Shown here: in pieces, positions 53,522 through 62,187 of the stretch | How the letters are laid out: each line of letters opens with the position of its first letter | Position numbering within the stretch: position 1 is the stretch's first letter | Assembly: GCA_913055735.1 (NCBI GenBank) | Contig: CAJXKD010000002.1 | Span: 186,001 to 250,000, forward strand | Source: an uncultured Rhodospirillales bacterium | GTDB taxonomy: Bacteria; Pseudomonadota; Alphaproteobacteria; Rhodospirillales; UBA2165 | Direction: 5' to 3' | Length of the DNA stretch: 64,000 bases | The notes under the pieces: model-generated | Database searches by the model: none | What the model was told of the DNA's origin: nothing | The model's input: only the letters and a program-made list of their open reading frames with translations | Program-made: the position numbers and the translations under genes

Positions 53522-54658
53522 TTAATTCCGGGTGTCGCGCGCACTGGCGGCGATGGTGCGGGCGAGAAGCTTGATTTCGCTTCGGACTTCTTGGCTAAGT
53601 TCTTCACGACCGGTCGTCAGCTCTTCGAGAAGACGAGCCATGTAGAGATCGATATTCCGGATATGTGCTTGGGTGGCTTCGTCAAGCCCACTGCCCGTCT
53701 TGCCGGACATCAGCGCTTCAAGCACGCGCCGAAGCTCGGTTTGATTGTCTCCCATGCTGGCGAGCAGTGATTGCTCGGACCGCATTTGATCGCTCATGGC
53801 TCCTAGGCGCTCATTGAGTTCGATCAAACTGTTTTTGCTGGCGATGTTGCTTTCTTCGCCGCGGGCCAGGGTGCGCTGGAGGTTCTCGAGACTTTCCGCG
53901 GTTTGTTCGAGCAGAGCTTGTACATAGGCCGGGACGGACTGGTCGCCGTCACCCGACAACGCGCCCGACGACAGCCGCGTGAGGCTCGAAAGCCATTCCT
54001 CGAGGTCATTGTAGAACCGGTTCTGTGCCTGTCCCGCCTGAAGATCGAGGAAGCCCAGCACCAGGGAACCAGCCAACCCGAAAAGCGATGACGAAAAAGC
54101 GGTGCCCATGCCCGAAAGCGGTGCTTCCAGACCTGCCTTGAGATTGGAAAACACGGAGGTCAGATCGCCGCCGGCCACCGACAGCCCCTTGATGACGTCG
54201 CTGACGGACCCGACCGTTTCCAAGAGGCCCCAAAACGTTCCCAACAATCCCAGAAAAATAAGGAGACCGATGGTGTAGCGCGACAGATCGCGCGATTCAT
54301 CCAGCCGTGACGCGATGCCGTCGAGCAGTGACCGCATGGAGAGCGTGGACAGGCTAAGTTTATCGCGTCGCTCGCCGAGCATGGTGGCCATGGGGGCAAG
54401 CAGGCGCGGCGGCGTGGTTTCGGAAACGGCCGGGCTCGCGCGACGGAACCGCTCGATCCAATGGACTTCCGGATAGAGCATCAGGACTTGGCGGAAGTTG
54501 TAGATGATGCCAAGGAGCAATACGCCAATGATGAGCCCGTTCAGGGCAGCGTTGGCAAAGAAGGCCTGTTGCAAAGGCTGAAAAAGAAGCGCCGCCGCGA
54601 CGACCACCAAAGCGACGAAAATGGCCATTCGGACCACAAAACGTTGAGGGGCGGTCAT
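53522..54658 (-). CDS. MotA/TolQ/ExbB-like proton channel protein
   Basis: This 378-residue protein has two N-terminal helices (residues 10-55) and a pair of helices near 125-205, with LIFLGLLGTFWGLLETVGSV and SGMGTAFSSSLFGLAGSLVLGF. The second resembles the conserved TolQ/ExbB/MotA pore segments. A long coiled-coil C-terminus follows. It probably forms the ion channel for the MotB-like protein encoded 11 bases downstream. Such pairs are known from Zorya defence loci as ZorA/ZorB, but no ZorC/D is present here. Confidence 0.85.
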   Translation of the reverse strand: MTAPQRFVVRMAIFVALVVVAAALLFQPLQQAFFANAALNGLIIGVLLLGIIYNFRQVLMLYPEVHWIERFRRASPAVSETTPPRLLAPMATMLGERRDKLSLSTLSMRSLLDGIASRLDESRDLSRYTIGLLIFLGLLGTFWGLLETVGSVSDVIKGLSVAGGDLTSVFSNLKAGLEAPLSGMGTAFSSSLFGLAGSLVLGFLDLQAGQAQNRFYNDLEEWLSSLTRLSSGALSGDGDQSVPAYVQALLEQTAESLENLQRTLARGEESNIASKNSLIELNERLGAMSDQMRSEQSLLASMGDNQTELRRVLEALMSGKTGSGLDEATQAHIRNIDLYMARLLEELTTGREELSQEVRSEIKLLARTIAASARDTRN

Positions 54659-54739
54659 TGCCGAAATCCTGGTTCTACAAAGTTGTTGTCGTCATCCCGG
54701 TCGAGCAGGCCGAAATGTTTGCTTACGCTACCTGCCTTG

Positions 54740-55876
54740 TTACCGCTCAACAACTCGCAGGTCCACGCGATTTGGTGAGCCGTCGGGGACCCGGTTGCCC
54801 AGCGCCCGAACGTCGATGCGGGTACTGCGGACACCTTTGCCGATCAAGTACGAACGAACGGCCAATGCGCGTGACAACGACAGACGGCGGGCACGGCTGG
54901 ATGACAGGTCAGGGTCGCCCGCGTAGGCGAGCAATTGCATACGCAATTCTTCATCCCCGTTCATTCGCGCCGCGACGGCGTCAAGCGCCTTGCGTCCGGC
55001 TTCCGACAAAGTTGCGTCGCCCGGTGCGAAGGTGACGCTATCTGCCGATGGCTGTGACGTCGATGGGCCCGGGGTAATCTTCGCTTGCTGCTCCGGCTCC
55101 GCTGGCGGCGGCGGTGGTGGTGGCGGTGTTTCAACGGCTGGTGACGGGATCGGAGGTGCGGGCGGTGGCGCTTCGGGCGACGTTGCCGCGACTTTCTCTT
55201 CCGTCTTTGGCTCTTCCACTTTGGGCTTAGGCTTCGGTGCCGGCTTTGCGTGCTCTATTTTGGGCGCTTCGACGGCAGGGGGCGGTGCCTCCATAACAGG
55301 GGGCGGTGTATCGCTTGCCGAAGGCGGTTCGGGAGACGGTTCCGGCATCGACGTTGCCGGTTCCGCGGGCTTCTGTTCCGTTAGAGGTGTCGGCGTTTCC
55401 ATTGGCGCCGGCATGGAGGAGCCGGCGTCGGTGCCGGATGGTAGAGCCGCGGTCTGCTGTTCCGCCGGTTCCGCGGCGCGCGGTTTGGGGGCAGGCTTGG
55501 CGGCGGGGCGCGTCACCACAATTTTTCGCCGCTCGGATGGTGGTACGAGTTTCACTTCCGGAAGGGGCTCTTCCTGCAGGATTCCGTCGACGGGGGGACG
55601 GGTGACGAGGAGTGACGACCTTGGGACGCGCGGAGGCGGCACGAGCAATCCCGACCGATCACGCAGCGGATCGAACTGCGGTGGAACGCCGCTTCCGCCA
55701 CTAATGATGCTTTGATCGACCAGCACGTTGGTATCGCCGCCCCACGGCGCGAGCTGCGCCCATGCCGGCGCGGCTATCATTGTTTGCAAGGCCAAGGAGC
55801 CAACGAGAATTCCGGGGAGGAATAATCCCGGAAGAAAGCGGTCAAGATTTTTCAACGCGTGGTCACCATCATCCAT
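54740..55876 (-). CDS. OmpA-family protein with Pro-rich linker
   Basis: This 378-residue secreted protein has a signal peptide with SLALQTMIAAPAWA and likely cleavage after AWA. A Pro/Ala/Glu/Lys-rich disordered region of about 250 residues follows, with a PPPPPPPP run. The C-terminal OmpA-like domain is the last 85 residues (FAPGDATLSEAGRKALDAVA and the last AVRSYLIGKGVRSTRID). Domain order and lack of a transmembrane anchor suggest a periplasmic or outer-membrane protein. I chose the ATG at 55876 because the signal peptide starts there. It precedes the MotA-like gene by 81 bases. Confidence 0.82.
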   Translation of the reverse strand: MDDGDHALKNLDRFLPGLFLPGILVGSLALQTMIAAPAWAQLAPWGGDTNVLVDQSIISGGSGVPPQFDPLRDRSGLLVPPPRVPRSSLLVTRPPVDGILQEEPLPEVKLVPPSERRKIVVTRPAAKPAPKPRAAEPAEQQTAALPSGTDAGSSMPAPMETPTPLTEQKPAEPATSMPEPSPEPPSASDTPPPVMEAPPPAVEAPKIEHAKPAPKPKPKVEEPKTEEKVAATSPEAPPPAPPIPSPAVETPPPPPPPPAEPEQQAKITPGPSTSQPSADSVTFAPGDATLSEAGRKALDAVAARMNGDEELRMQLLAYAGDPDLSSSRARRLSLSRALAVRSYLIGKGVRSTRIDVRALGNRVPDGSPNRVDLRVVER

Positions 55877-56072
55877 CGCGAAACCCCTTCGGAAGCAACG
55901 GTCGCACGCGGCCCGTGCGGCTTCGTTTACCCTCGTAAGGTAGAGATGCAAACAATAGCCAAGGCTTGCTGCGGGTACAACAGTACGCAAACGGGCGACC
56001 GTTTGGAATCCGCGTAACGGAAACGGTTACACCGGAGTTTGGGCGAAAATGAGGCGAAATATGGTGAAATGA

Positions 56073-56867
56073 TTAGCGCGCGTTACGCACTAATTTCGAC
56101 AACGGTTGGTGCAAGTCGGGGGTTGCGGCGAGAACATTACCCGAATCAAGCATGTTCGAACCGCCGTTGATCTCAGTTACGAAACCGCCTGCTTCGCGAA
56201 CCAGAACGATGCCGGCAGCCATATCCCAAGAGCTCAACCCGTCCTCCCAGAATCCTTCGAAACGCCCGGCGGCGACATAGGCCAGGTCCAACGCGGCCGC
56301 ACCGAAGCGGCGAATGCCCGCCGAAACTTCCATGACTGCGGCCATCTGCTTCAGAAATTCCGGGTGGTCACCGATACCCTTGAAGGGGATGCCGGTGGCA
56401 AAGATGGATTCTTCCATCTTGCTGCGTCCCGATACGCGGATGCGCCGATCGTTAAGGTGCGCACCCGCCCCTTTCTCGGCCCAGAACATCTGCTCGTTGA
56501 TGGGTTCGTAAACGACGCCCGCGATCAACTCGCCTCTTTCCTGATAGGCGATGGAGATGGCGAAGTGCGGTATGCCGTGAAGCAGATTGGTGGTGCCGTC
56601 GACGGGATCGATGATCCACTTTCGGTCGGGATCGGTTCCCTCGTGGGAGCCGCCTTCTTCCATGATGAAGCCGTAGCCGGGACGTGCCTTGGACAATTCC
56701 TCGAACAGGATTTTCTCCGTCCGAATATCGGCAGCCGAGACGAAGTCGGCCGGGCCTTTTTTGGAAACCTGCAGTTGTTCGAGTTCACCGAAATCGCGTT
56801 TGAGGCGCGGGGCCGCCTTACGTGCGGCGGCGATCATCACATTGATGATGGGCGATTTGACGGCCAT
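56073..56867 (-). CDS. Inositol monophosphatase-family (SuhB-like) phosphatase
   Basis: This 264-residue Mg-dependent phosphatase carries FIMEEGGSHEG with the metal-binding Glu pair, WIIDPVDGTTNLLHGIPHFA (motif A with DPVDGTTN) and LSSWDMAAGIVLVREAGG (motif B WDxAAG). It likely hydrolyses myo-inositol or related phosphates and may take part in RNA maturation, as in SuhB. It lies between efp and the OmpA gene. Confidence 0.93.
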   Translation of the reverse strand: MAVKSPIINVMIAAARKAAPRLKRDFGELEQLQVSKKGPADFVSAADIRTEKILFEELSKARPGYGFIMEEGGSHEGTDPDRKWIIDPVDGTTNLLHGIPHFAISIAYQERGELIAGVVYEPINEQMFWAEKGAGAHLNDRRIRVSGRSKMEESIFATGIPFKGIGDHPEFLKQMAAVMEVSAGIRRFGAAALDLAYVAAGRFEGFWEDGLSSWDMAAGIVLVREAGGFVTEINGGSNMLDSGNVLAATPDLHQPLSKLVRNAR

Positions 56868-56918
56868 GCTCGGTCGTTATCCTTGTTTGCTTCCGAAAAA
56901 TGATCGCCAAATCGGCAA

Positions 56919-57488
56919 TCAATCCTTTGCCCGTTCGACGTAGCTCGCGTCGGCGGTGTTGATGACGACCCGCGTGCCGGTCGCGATATGCGGCGGCACC
57001 ATCGTACGGACGCCGTTCTCGAGTTGTGCCGGCTTGTACGAGGCCGCGGCCGTCTGGCCTTTGATCACGGCGTCGGCTTCGACGACCTCCAGAACCACTG
57101 TCTCGGGCAGGGTCACGGAAAGGGGTTCTCCCTCGAAACTGTCGACGGTGACCATCATGCCGTCTTGTAGGAACGCAATCTGATCCTCGCCGATGAGATC
57201 TTTGCTGAGCGAGACCTGGTCATAGGTTTCCGTATCCATAAAGGTGTACATGTCGCCGTCGCTGTACAGATACTGATAGTCCTTCTGATCGAGACGGACG
57301 CGCTCGACGCTTTCGGACGACCGGAAACGTTCATTGAGCTTGGTGCCGTCACGGATGTCTTTCAGTTCCACCTGCAAATAGGCGCCGCCTTTACCGGGCT
57401 GGGTGTGCTGCGTCTTGACCGCGCGCCACAGCCGGCCTTGATGTTCGATAATATTGCCGGGGCGGATGGCGTTACCGTTGATTTTCAT
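56919..57488 (-). CDS. efp: Elongation factor P
   Basis: This 189-residue protein relieves ribosome stalling at polyproline runs. The modified tip is [15 protein letters not shown], with Lys33 at the position lysylated in other bacteria. The C-terminal S1-like domain has [20 protein letters not shown]. Several proteins in this window, notably the OmpA protein with its polyproline run, would need EF-P. It is followed by the inositol phosphatase gene. Confidence 0.96.
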   Translation of the reverse strand: MKINGNAIRPGNIIEHQGRLWRAVKTQHTQPGKGGAYLQVELKDIRDGTKLNERFRSSESVERVRLDQKDYQYLYSDGDMYTFMDTETYDQVSLSKDLIGEDQIAFLQDGMMVTVDSFEGEPLSVTLPETVVLEVVEADAVIKGQTAAASYKPAQLENGVRTMVPPHIATGTRVVINTADASYVERAKD

Positions 57489-57648
57489 GGTCGCTTCTCG
57501 GGATCGTTATCTATGGGGCCGCCGATGGGACGCCTTTTGCCAAGGTGCCGCTGTTGGGGCCCGGATTGAGTTGAACCGGCGCAGAGACCTCCCCTGCGAG
57601 CGGCGCGGAACCTAGCAGCTTGGAGGGCGCCCGGCAATGCCAGGAAGT

Positions 57649-58302
57649 CTAGGCTTCAAACGCATTGTTGATGGCCTTGTTGAAGGCCTTTACGGCGGCG
57701 CTTGGCCCCTGCGGATGGGCCCAGACGGCAGAGACCACTGCCAGGAAATCTGCCCCGGTGCGGACCAGAGGGCCGCAATTCTCGGGCGTGATGCCGCCGA
57801 TGGCGACGCACGGGACCGTCGTTGCCTGCGACCAAGCCTCGAGGAGGCCGACTTCGGCGCGGGTTTTCGGGTCCTTGGTGGTGGTCCCGAAGAATGCCCC
57901 GAAGGCGACGTAATCGGCGCCGGCCTCGGCGGCTTCGATGGCCAGGTGATAGGAATTGTGGCAGGTCACGCCGACAATGGCGTCATCGCCCATTAGCCGT
58001 CGCGCCTCGGCATAGCTGGCGTCTTCCTGGCCGACATGCACACCGTCGCAGCCCATTTCCGCGGCGAGATCGGGCCGGTCGTTGACGAGGAAGGCGACAT
58101 CGTATTCCTGAGTGACGGGCATCAGGACCTCGATGGCTGCGCGAATTTCATCATCGCCGGCATCTTTAAGACGCAATTGAACACAGGCGACGTCGCCCGC
58201 ATCCAAGGCGGCGGCAAGGTCGTCGGCAAAGGAGGTCGGGTCCAGGGCCGGTGGTGTCACCAGATAAAGGCGGCAGCGGGCGTCGGGATCGTTATTTGGC
58301 AT
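57649..58302 (-). CDS. thiE: Thiamine phosphate synthase
   Basis: This 217-residue TIM-barrel protein couples HMP-PP and HET-P to thiamine phosphate. Motifs are LYLVTPP at the N-terminus, [29 protein letters not shown] and [11 protein letters not shown] at the end. I chose the ATG at 58302, because upstream residues are not conserved. No TPP riboswitch is visible in the upstream region. The gap to efp (160 bases) has no gene. Confidence 0.93.
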   Translation of the reverse strand: MPNNDPDARCRLYLVTPPALDPTSFADDLAAALDAGDVACVQLRLKDAGDDEIRAAIEVLMPVTQEYDVAFLVNDRPDLAAEMGCDGVHVGQEDASYAEARRLMGDDAIVGVTCHNSYHLAIEAAEAGADYVAFGAFFGTTTKDPKTRAEVGLLEAWSQATTVPCVAIGGITPENCGPLVRTGADFLAVVSAVWAHPQGPSAAVKAFNKAINNAFEA

Positions 58303-58433
58303 GGCCGAGAGATAGTCTGCGCACGCGGCAAAGGCAATCTGGAAGAGCACAGCTCGGATTGAGCGTTTGCGGTCCGGTTCCGTTGGGTTATCTGTTTAGG
58401 CAGAGACACGCAGGTATTTGCGGGAGGAACAAC

Positions 58434-58880
58434 ATGATCGATATAGAACGGGTGGATCACATCGGGGTCCGGGTGAAGGACCTGGAAAGGGCCAAGAAAT
58501 TCTACGAGATTTTCGGCTTCAAGCAGGTGAGCGCTGCCGACAACGATGCCGTCGTGGTCATCAAGAATGCGCAGGACGTGGAACTCAACCTGATCTACAA
58601 CGCGACGACCGAGAATGACGGCAAGAACATCCTGATGGATGTCGACGACAAATTCGCGGGCTATACGCACGTGGCGCTGCGTATCTCTTCCGTTCTCGAC
58701 ACGCTGAAGGAATTGCAGGAGCGCGACATCACCATCACCCAGGGGCCGGTGGCGTTCGGCCGTGACGGGCATGTGTCGCTGTTTCTGCGTGACCCCGACC
58801 GCAACGTCATCGAATTGCGTGGCCGGGCGGAGGATTACGACGCTATTCCTGGGCTGACGGTCTACGAACCCGAAAATTAA
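58434..58880 (+). CDS. VOC-family (glyoxalase-like) protein
   Basis: This 148-residue protein has two beta-alpha-beta-beta-beta modules. It starts VDHIGVRVKDLERAKKFYEI, and a second half contains GYTHVALRISSVLDTLKEL. The end is SLFLRDPDRNVIELRGR, the metal-site segment (Glu) of VOC proteins. The metal ligands His (DHIG), His (THVAL) and Glu (IELR) are present, so it is probably a metal-dependent glyoxalase or dioxygenase-like enzyme. GGGAGG lies 7 bases before the ATG. It is convergent with the unknown gene. Confidence 0.9.
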   Translation: MIDIERVDHIGVRVKDLERAKKFYEIFGFKQVSAADNDAVVVIKNAQDVELNLIYNATTENDGKNILMDVDDKFAGYTHVALRISSVLDTLKELQERDITITQGPVAFGRDGHVSLFLRDPDRNVIELRGRAEDYDAIPGLTVYEPEN

Positions 58881-59284
58881 TCGTCGGCGAGCCAATCTCT
58901 GGCCGCGGCTTCCGCGTCCACGATATCCAGAAGGTCGAGCGCGTCGTCGTCATCCGTATCGAGGCGCGCGCCGCATTGCACGGCAATGTCGTCGATTTTG
59001 CGCCTGACGTCGACGGGCGCGTCGACGCGGATTGCTTCCATCCCTTCCTGCAGCGCGGCGAGGGCGTAGCCGGGATCGTCGCCGCAATCGAGGATGGCTT
59101 CCGCCGCTGCGTCCGGGAAGTCGGCCCGCGCCGCGTCGATCATTTTACGAAAGTAACCGGCCCCGAGTGTGGCGGCGGCGCCTTTCGCGCTGATCAAGGT
59201 AACGGGTTTACCCAGTTCCGATGCCGCGGCAAGGGCTGCACGCGCATGCTGGACTGTGTGTACGCGGACGCGTTTGCCTGTCAC
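58877..59284 (-). CDS. Unknown protein coupled to an AlkD-type gene
   Basis: I do not recognise this 135-residue protein. It starts with RVHTVQHARAALAAASELGK, has a glycine-rich TLISAKGAAATLGAGYF, and ILDCGDDPGYALAALQEGM near residue 65. The last third is acidic (DTDDDDALDLLDIVDAEAA). It has no signal peptide or membrane helix. The start is a GTG that overlaps the stop of the AlkD gene (GTGA), so the two are coupled. The glycolytic neighbour gap suggests a link to a TIM-barrel fold, but this is weak. Confidence 0.75.
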   Translation of the reverse strand: MTGKRVRVHTVQHARAALAAASELGKPVTLISAKGAAATLGAGYFRKMIDAARADFPDAAAEAILDCGDDPGYALAALQEGMEAIRVDAPVDVRRKIDDIAVQCGARLDTDDDDALDLLDIVDAEAAARDWLADD

Positions 59285-60006
59285 CTTGCGAGCGCCTTTT
59301 GAATTCTCGTCCGTGCAGCGGCCGGAAGCTTGCGTGTCGCCTCGCGATACGTAAGGCCCGACATCCGCGGACCCAGTTCTAGGATCAGTTTTTCGGCGGT
59401 TTTTGCGTCCGCGTCCGACAATTCGCGGATGGTCCAGCCGATCGCCTTGCGAATGAAAAACTCTTTTTCGTCAATGAGCGCGGCACAGCTTTCGCGGAGT
59501 TGGTCGAGACGCAAGGCATCTGCGCGGATAGCCGGAATGTGACAGAGCAGAGAGGCGCGCCGCAGCCACATCCAGTCATCGTTTGTCCATCGGGCGATCT
59601 CGCGCCATGCCTCGGGGTGCGCTACGGCGACGTGACCGACGACGAAGGTGCAGATCGCATCGACCACGTCCCAGGTGTGGCTGTCACGGATCCAATCGCA
59701 GAACATCCCACCGACGTGGGAGGCGTCGAACCTTTCGTTGAATTGCTGAGCGACGAAAATGACAAGCAGCCGGTCGTCATGGACGGTCGACGGCCACACC
59801 GCATCGAGTGCGCGTGTAAGGTCGGGTGTTTGAGGATTGCGCACCGCCCGTTTGACGCTCTTTGCAGCACGGCGCACGTCGGGCACGCCGCAGCCGAGAA
59901 CATCGAGATCGGTTTTCAGATAGTTCTTACGTCCCGGCGCCTTAACGGGATCGGCGTGGGCGCGGAGGTCGTCGCGGGCGCGGGAGATGGCGTCATCAAT
60001 ATCCAT
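59281..60006 (-). CDS. DNA alkylation repair protein (AlkD family)
   Basis: This 241-residue HEAT-repeat-like protein has the AlkD signature. Family features include LGCGVPDVRRAAKSV near residue 41, WDVVDAICTFVVGHVA with the conserved Asp, and FIRKAIGWTIRELSD with the conserved Arg. AlkD removes bulky alkylated bases from DNA without base flipping. The ATG at 60006 gives MDIDDAIS. Its stop overlaps the next gene's start, so translational coupling is likely. It lies after gap on the same strand (36-base gap). Confidence 0.88.
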   Translation of the reverse strand: MDIDDAISRARDDLRAHADPVKAPGRKNYLKTDLDVLGCGVPDVRRAAKSVKRAVRNPQTPDLTRALDAVWPSTVHDDRLLVIFVAQQFNERFDASHVGGMFCDWIRDSHTWDVVDAICTFVVGHVAVAHPEAWREIARWTNDDWMWLRRASLLCHIPAIRADALRLDQLRESCAALIDEKEFFIRKAIGWTIRELSDADAKTAEKLILELGPRMSGLTYREATRKLPAAARTRIQKALAR

Positions 60007-60042
60007 GATCCATTTCCCGCCGCCCTGCGGCACATTTTTGGG

Positions 60043-61050
60043 TTAAATAAGTTTTCCGATGGCGGTGGCGGTATCGACCATCCGGTTGGAGAAGCCCCAT
60101 TCGTTATCGTACCAGGACATGACGCGCACGAACTGGCCTTCTATCACTTGGGTCTCGGGCAGATCGACCACCGAACTGAACGGGTTGTGGTTGTAGTCTG
60201 CCGACACCAGTAACTCGTCGCACGCACCGAGGATGCCTTTGAGCGGGCCATTCGCGGCGGCGATGAGTGCGTTGTTCACTTCTTCGACCGAGGTTTCACG
60301 GCCGGGCACGAACTTGAAGTCGATTAGCGAGACGTTCGGGGTCGGTACGCGGACCGAGGAGCCGTCGAGCTTGCCGTTGAGTTCCGGCAGCACCAGACCC
60401 ACGGCCCGCGCGGCACCCGTCGAGGTGGGGATGAGCGAGGCTGCCGCGGCGCGCGCCCGGCGCAAATCCTTGTGCAGCGTATCCACCGTGCGTTGATCGC
60501 CGGTATAGGAGTGAATGGTGGTCATGAAGCCGCGCTCGATGCCCATGGCGTCGTGCAGCACCTTGGCGACCGGTGCCAAGCAATTGGTGGTGCAAGAGGC
60601 ATTGGAGACGACGGTGTGATCGGCGGTCAGCTTGTCGTGGTTGACGCCGTACACGACGGTCAAGTCTGCGCCGGAGGCCGGCGCGGAAACCAGAACCCGT
60701 TTGGCACCGGCTTCGAGGTGTTTGGCGGCGGCATCGCGGCTCGCGAAAAAGCCTGTGCACTCCAGCGCGATATCGACGCCCAGTTCCTTCCACGGCAGTT
60801 GGGCGGGATCGCGCTCGGCCGTTACCCGGATCGGACCGGTGCCGGCGTCGATGGTGTCACCGTTGACGGTGACGTCGCCGGGCAATTGACCGTGTACGGA
60901 ATCGTACTTCAGGAGATGTGCGTTGGATTCGGCAGGGCCGAGATCGTTGATGCAAACCACCTCGACATCATTGCGTTGAGATTCGAGAATCGACCGAAAT
61001 ACCAACCGCCCAATGCGGCCAAAACCGTTGATCGCGACCTTAAGTGCCAT
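60043..61050 (-). CDS. gap: Glyceraldehyde-3-phosphate dehydrogenase
   Basis: This 335-residue enzyme makes 1,3-bisphosphoglycerate. NGFGRIGRLVFRSI is the NAD-binding start. The catalytic Cys lies in SNASCTTNCLAPVAKVLHD, and the catalytic His in FMTTIHSYTGDQ. STGAARAVGLVLPELNGKLDG and the final WYDNEWGFSNRMVD are typical. No pgk or fba is next to it here. It faces the zapA operon, with a CtrA box between the two. Confidence 0.96.
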   Translation of the reverse strand: MALKVAINGFGRIGRLVFRSILESQRNDVEVVCINDLGPAESNAHLLKYDSVHGQLPGDVTVNGDTIDAGTGPIRVTAERDPAQLPWKELGVDIALECTGFFASRDAAAKHLEAGAKRVLVSAPASGADLTVVYGVNHDKLTADHTVVSNASCTTNCLAPVAKVLHDAMGIERGFMTTIHSYTGDQRTVDTLHKDLRRARAAAASLIPTSTGAARAVGLVLPELNGKLDGSSVRVPTPNVSLIDFKFVPGRETSVEEVNNALIAAANGPLKGILGACDELLVSADYNHNPFSSVVDLPETQVIEGQFVRVMSWYDNEWGFSNRMVDTATAIGKLI

Positions 61051-61130
61051 CCTAAACTCTCCGTCGGGAATATTTTAATTTCTGCGCATTTGTTATGGCC
61101 GCCTGGGCACGGCCTTTGGTAAACAATTGG

Positions 61131-61146
61131 TTAACAGCAGGTTAAC
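61131..61146. promoter_or_regulatory. CtrA box between gap and the zapA operon
   Basis: TTAA-CAGCAGG-TTAAC matches the CtrA consensus TTAA-N7-TTAAC exactly. It lies 81 bases before the gap start and 123 bases before the coiled-coil gene. Cell-cycle control of zapA by CtrA would fit its division role. Binding is predicted only. Confidence 0.65.
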
Positions 61147-61268
61147 GCGGGCGCACAATCGACGGTTAGCCCCCCTCCGTCAACAATCAATTTTGACCTT
61201 AACGCCGGTTGACGTTTTCGCCCGAGGACCCCTAATCTGAAGGAACAACTTGAGGAACGGACGACGCC

Positions 61269-61532
61269 TTGGCGGACAAAAAATCCAATTCCCCGACGCG
61301 CGCTGATAAAGCTTATGCGCGTATCGAAAAATCCCTCGCGCGGCTCGAAGCGGCCGTTGAGGCAAAAGCCGCCCAAAGCGGCGAGAATGACGGCGACAGC
61401 AACATCGGTGACTTGGCGGAACAACTGAGCGCGGCGCGCCAGGAGATTTCGGCCCTGAAATCCCGTAATCACGAGGTTTCCGGGCGCCTGGACGGTGCGA
61501 TCGATAGGGTCAAGGCCCTGGTTGGCGACTAG
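61269..61532 (+). CDS. Small coiled-coil protein upstream of zapA
   Basis: This 87-residue, all-helical protein has RADKAYARIEKSLARLEAAV and LAEQLSAARQEISALKSRNH, a coiled coil. Proteins of this size directly before zapA are common in alphaproteobacteria (DUF4164-like). The start is a TTG. It is the first gene of the unit with zapA, 39 bases upstream of that start. The function is unknown but probably linked to cell division. Confidence 0.75.
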   Translation: MADKKSNSPTRADKAYARIEKSLARLEAAVEAKAAQSGENDGDSNIGDLAEQLSAARQEISALKSRNHEVSGRLDGAIDRVKALVGD

Positions 61533-61571
61533 GGCCGAACGACTGGGTACCGGCAAAAGCAGGAAAATACC

Positions 61572-61892
61572 GTGGGACAAGTCGCAGTTACGATCAACCA
61601 AAGAAAGTACGATATCGCCTGCGATGACGGGCAGGAGGCGCATTTGGCGCGCCTCGCTCAGTATATCGACAAGCGTGTCAACGAGCTGACGGCCGCAGTC
61701 GGGCAGATCGGTGATTCGCGGCTTTTGGTCATGGTCAGCCTCCTGGTGGCCGATGAACTGTCCGAAGCCATGACCGAATTGGACGAATTGCGAGGCGGGC
61801 GGAGCCCGCTCGCGGGGAGCGATTTGGCGCCTGAACTCGAGCAGGTTGCGGATCGGATCGACGGCCTCGCCGAACGGCTGGAAAACTCCTGA
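61572..61892 (+). CDS. zapA: Cell division protein ZapA
   Basis: This 106-residue protein binds FtsZ and bundles its filaments. It starts VAVTINQRKYDIACDDGQE, and then HLARLAQYIDKRVNEL, the ZapA core. The C-terminal coiled coil runs from residue 60, with LLVADELSEAMTELDEL. The start is a GTG after AGGAAAA. It sits in the conserved order zapA-6S RNA-5-FTHF cyclo-ligase. Confidence 0.92.
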   Translation: MGQVAVTINQRKYDIACDDGQEAHLARLAQYIDKRVNELTAAVGQIGDSRLLVMVSLLVADELSEAMTELDELRGGRSPLAGSDLAPELEQVADRIDGLAERLENS

Positions 61893-61949
61893 TTTCCCTA
61901 GTCCCCTAGCGTTCTACGAAAACCCAGGATTGCTTAGGACGTGCCACCT

Positions 61950-62090
61950 ACCTAGATTAGCTAGGGGATGTCGCGGCCCGGTGCGTTAGAGACGGAAATC
62001 CCCGGGGCCAATGCAGATCCATCGGGAGCTGTCCCTGCCGGACCCCTGGGTTCGGCACACGGCGCCCACCTAGACCTTTGGGCCTAGGAG
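61950..62090 (+). ncRNA. ssrS: 6S RNA candidate
   Basis: The gap between zapA and the cyclo-ligase gene is the usual site of 6S RNA. It contains a long stem-like region. CTAGGGG (61961-61967) can pair with CC-CCTAG (62066-62073) as a closing stem. A GC-rich middle and an internal stretch CTGGGTTCGGCACACGGCGC resemble the 3' side of known 6S RNAs. The exact ends are not seen. The region has six CTAG sites in about 200 bases, unusually many. 6S RNA binds sigma-70 holoenzyme in stationary phase. Confidence 0.65.
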
Positions 62091-62187
62091 GATTCTTTGC
62101 TCGACGGCCGGTGCGGCGCCATCCCTTTTTTGCCCATTTCATTTTCGCCAAAGCTTCTCCCCCCATACCCGATCGGTTCCGTTCCTG

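Noticed and set aside
52317..54658. Zorya anti-phage system
   Set aside because: Only ZorA/ZorB-like proteins are found. No ZorC, ZorD or ZorE gene is present, and the surroundings are housekeeping genes.
58303..58433. TPP riboswitch before thiE
   Set aside because: The conserved CUGAGA and related core segments are not seen upstream of thiE.
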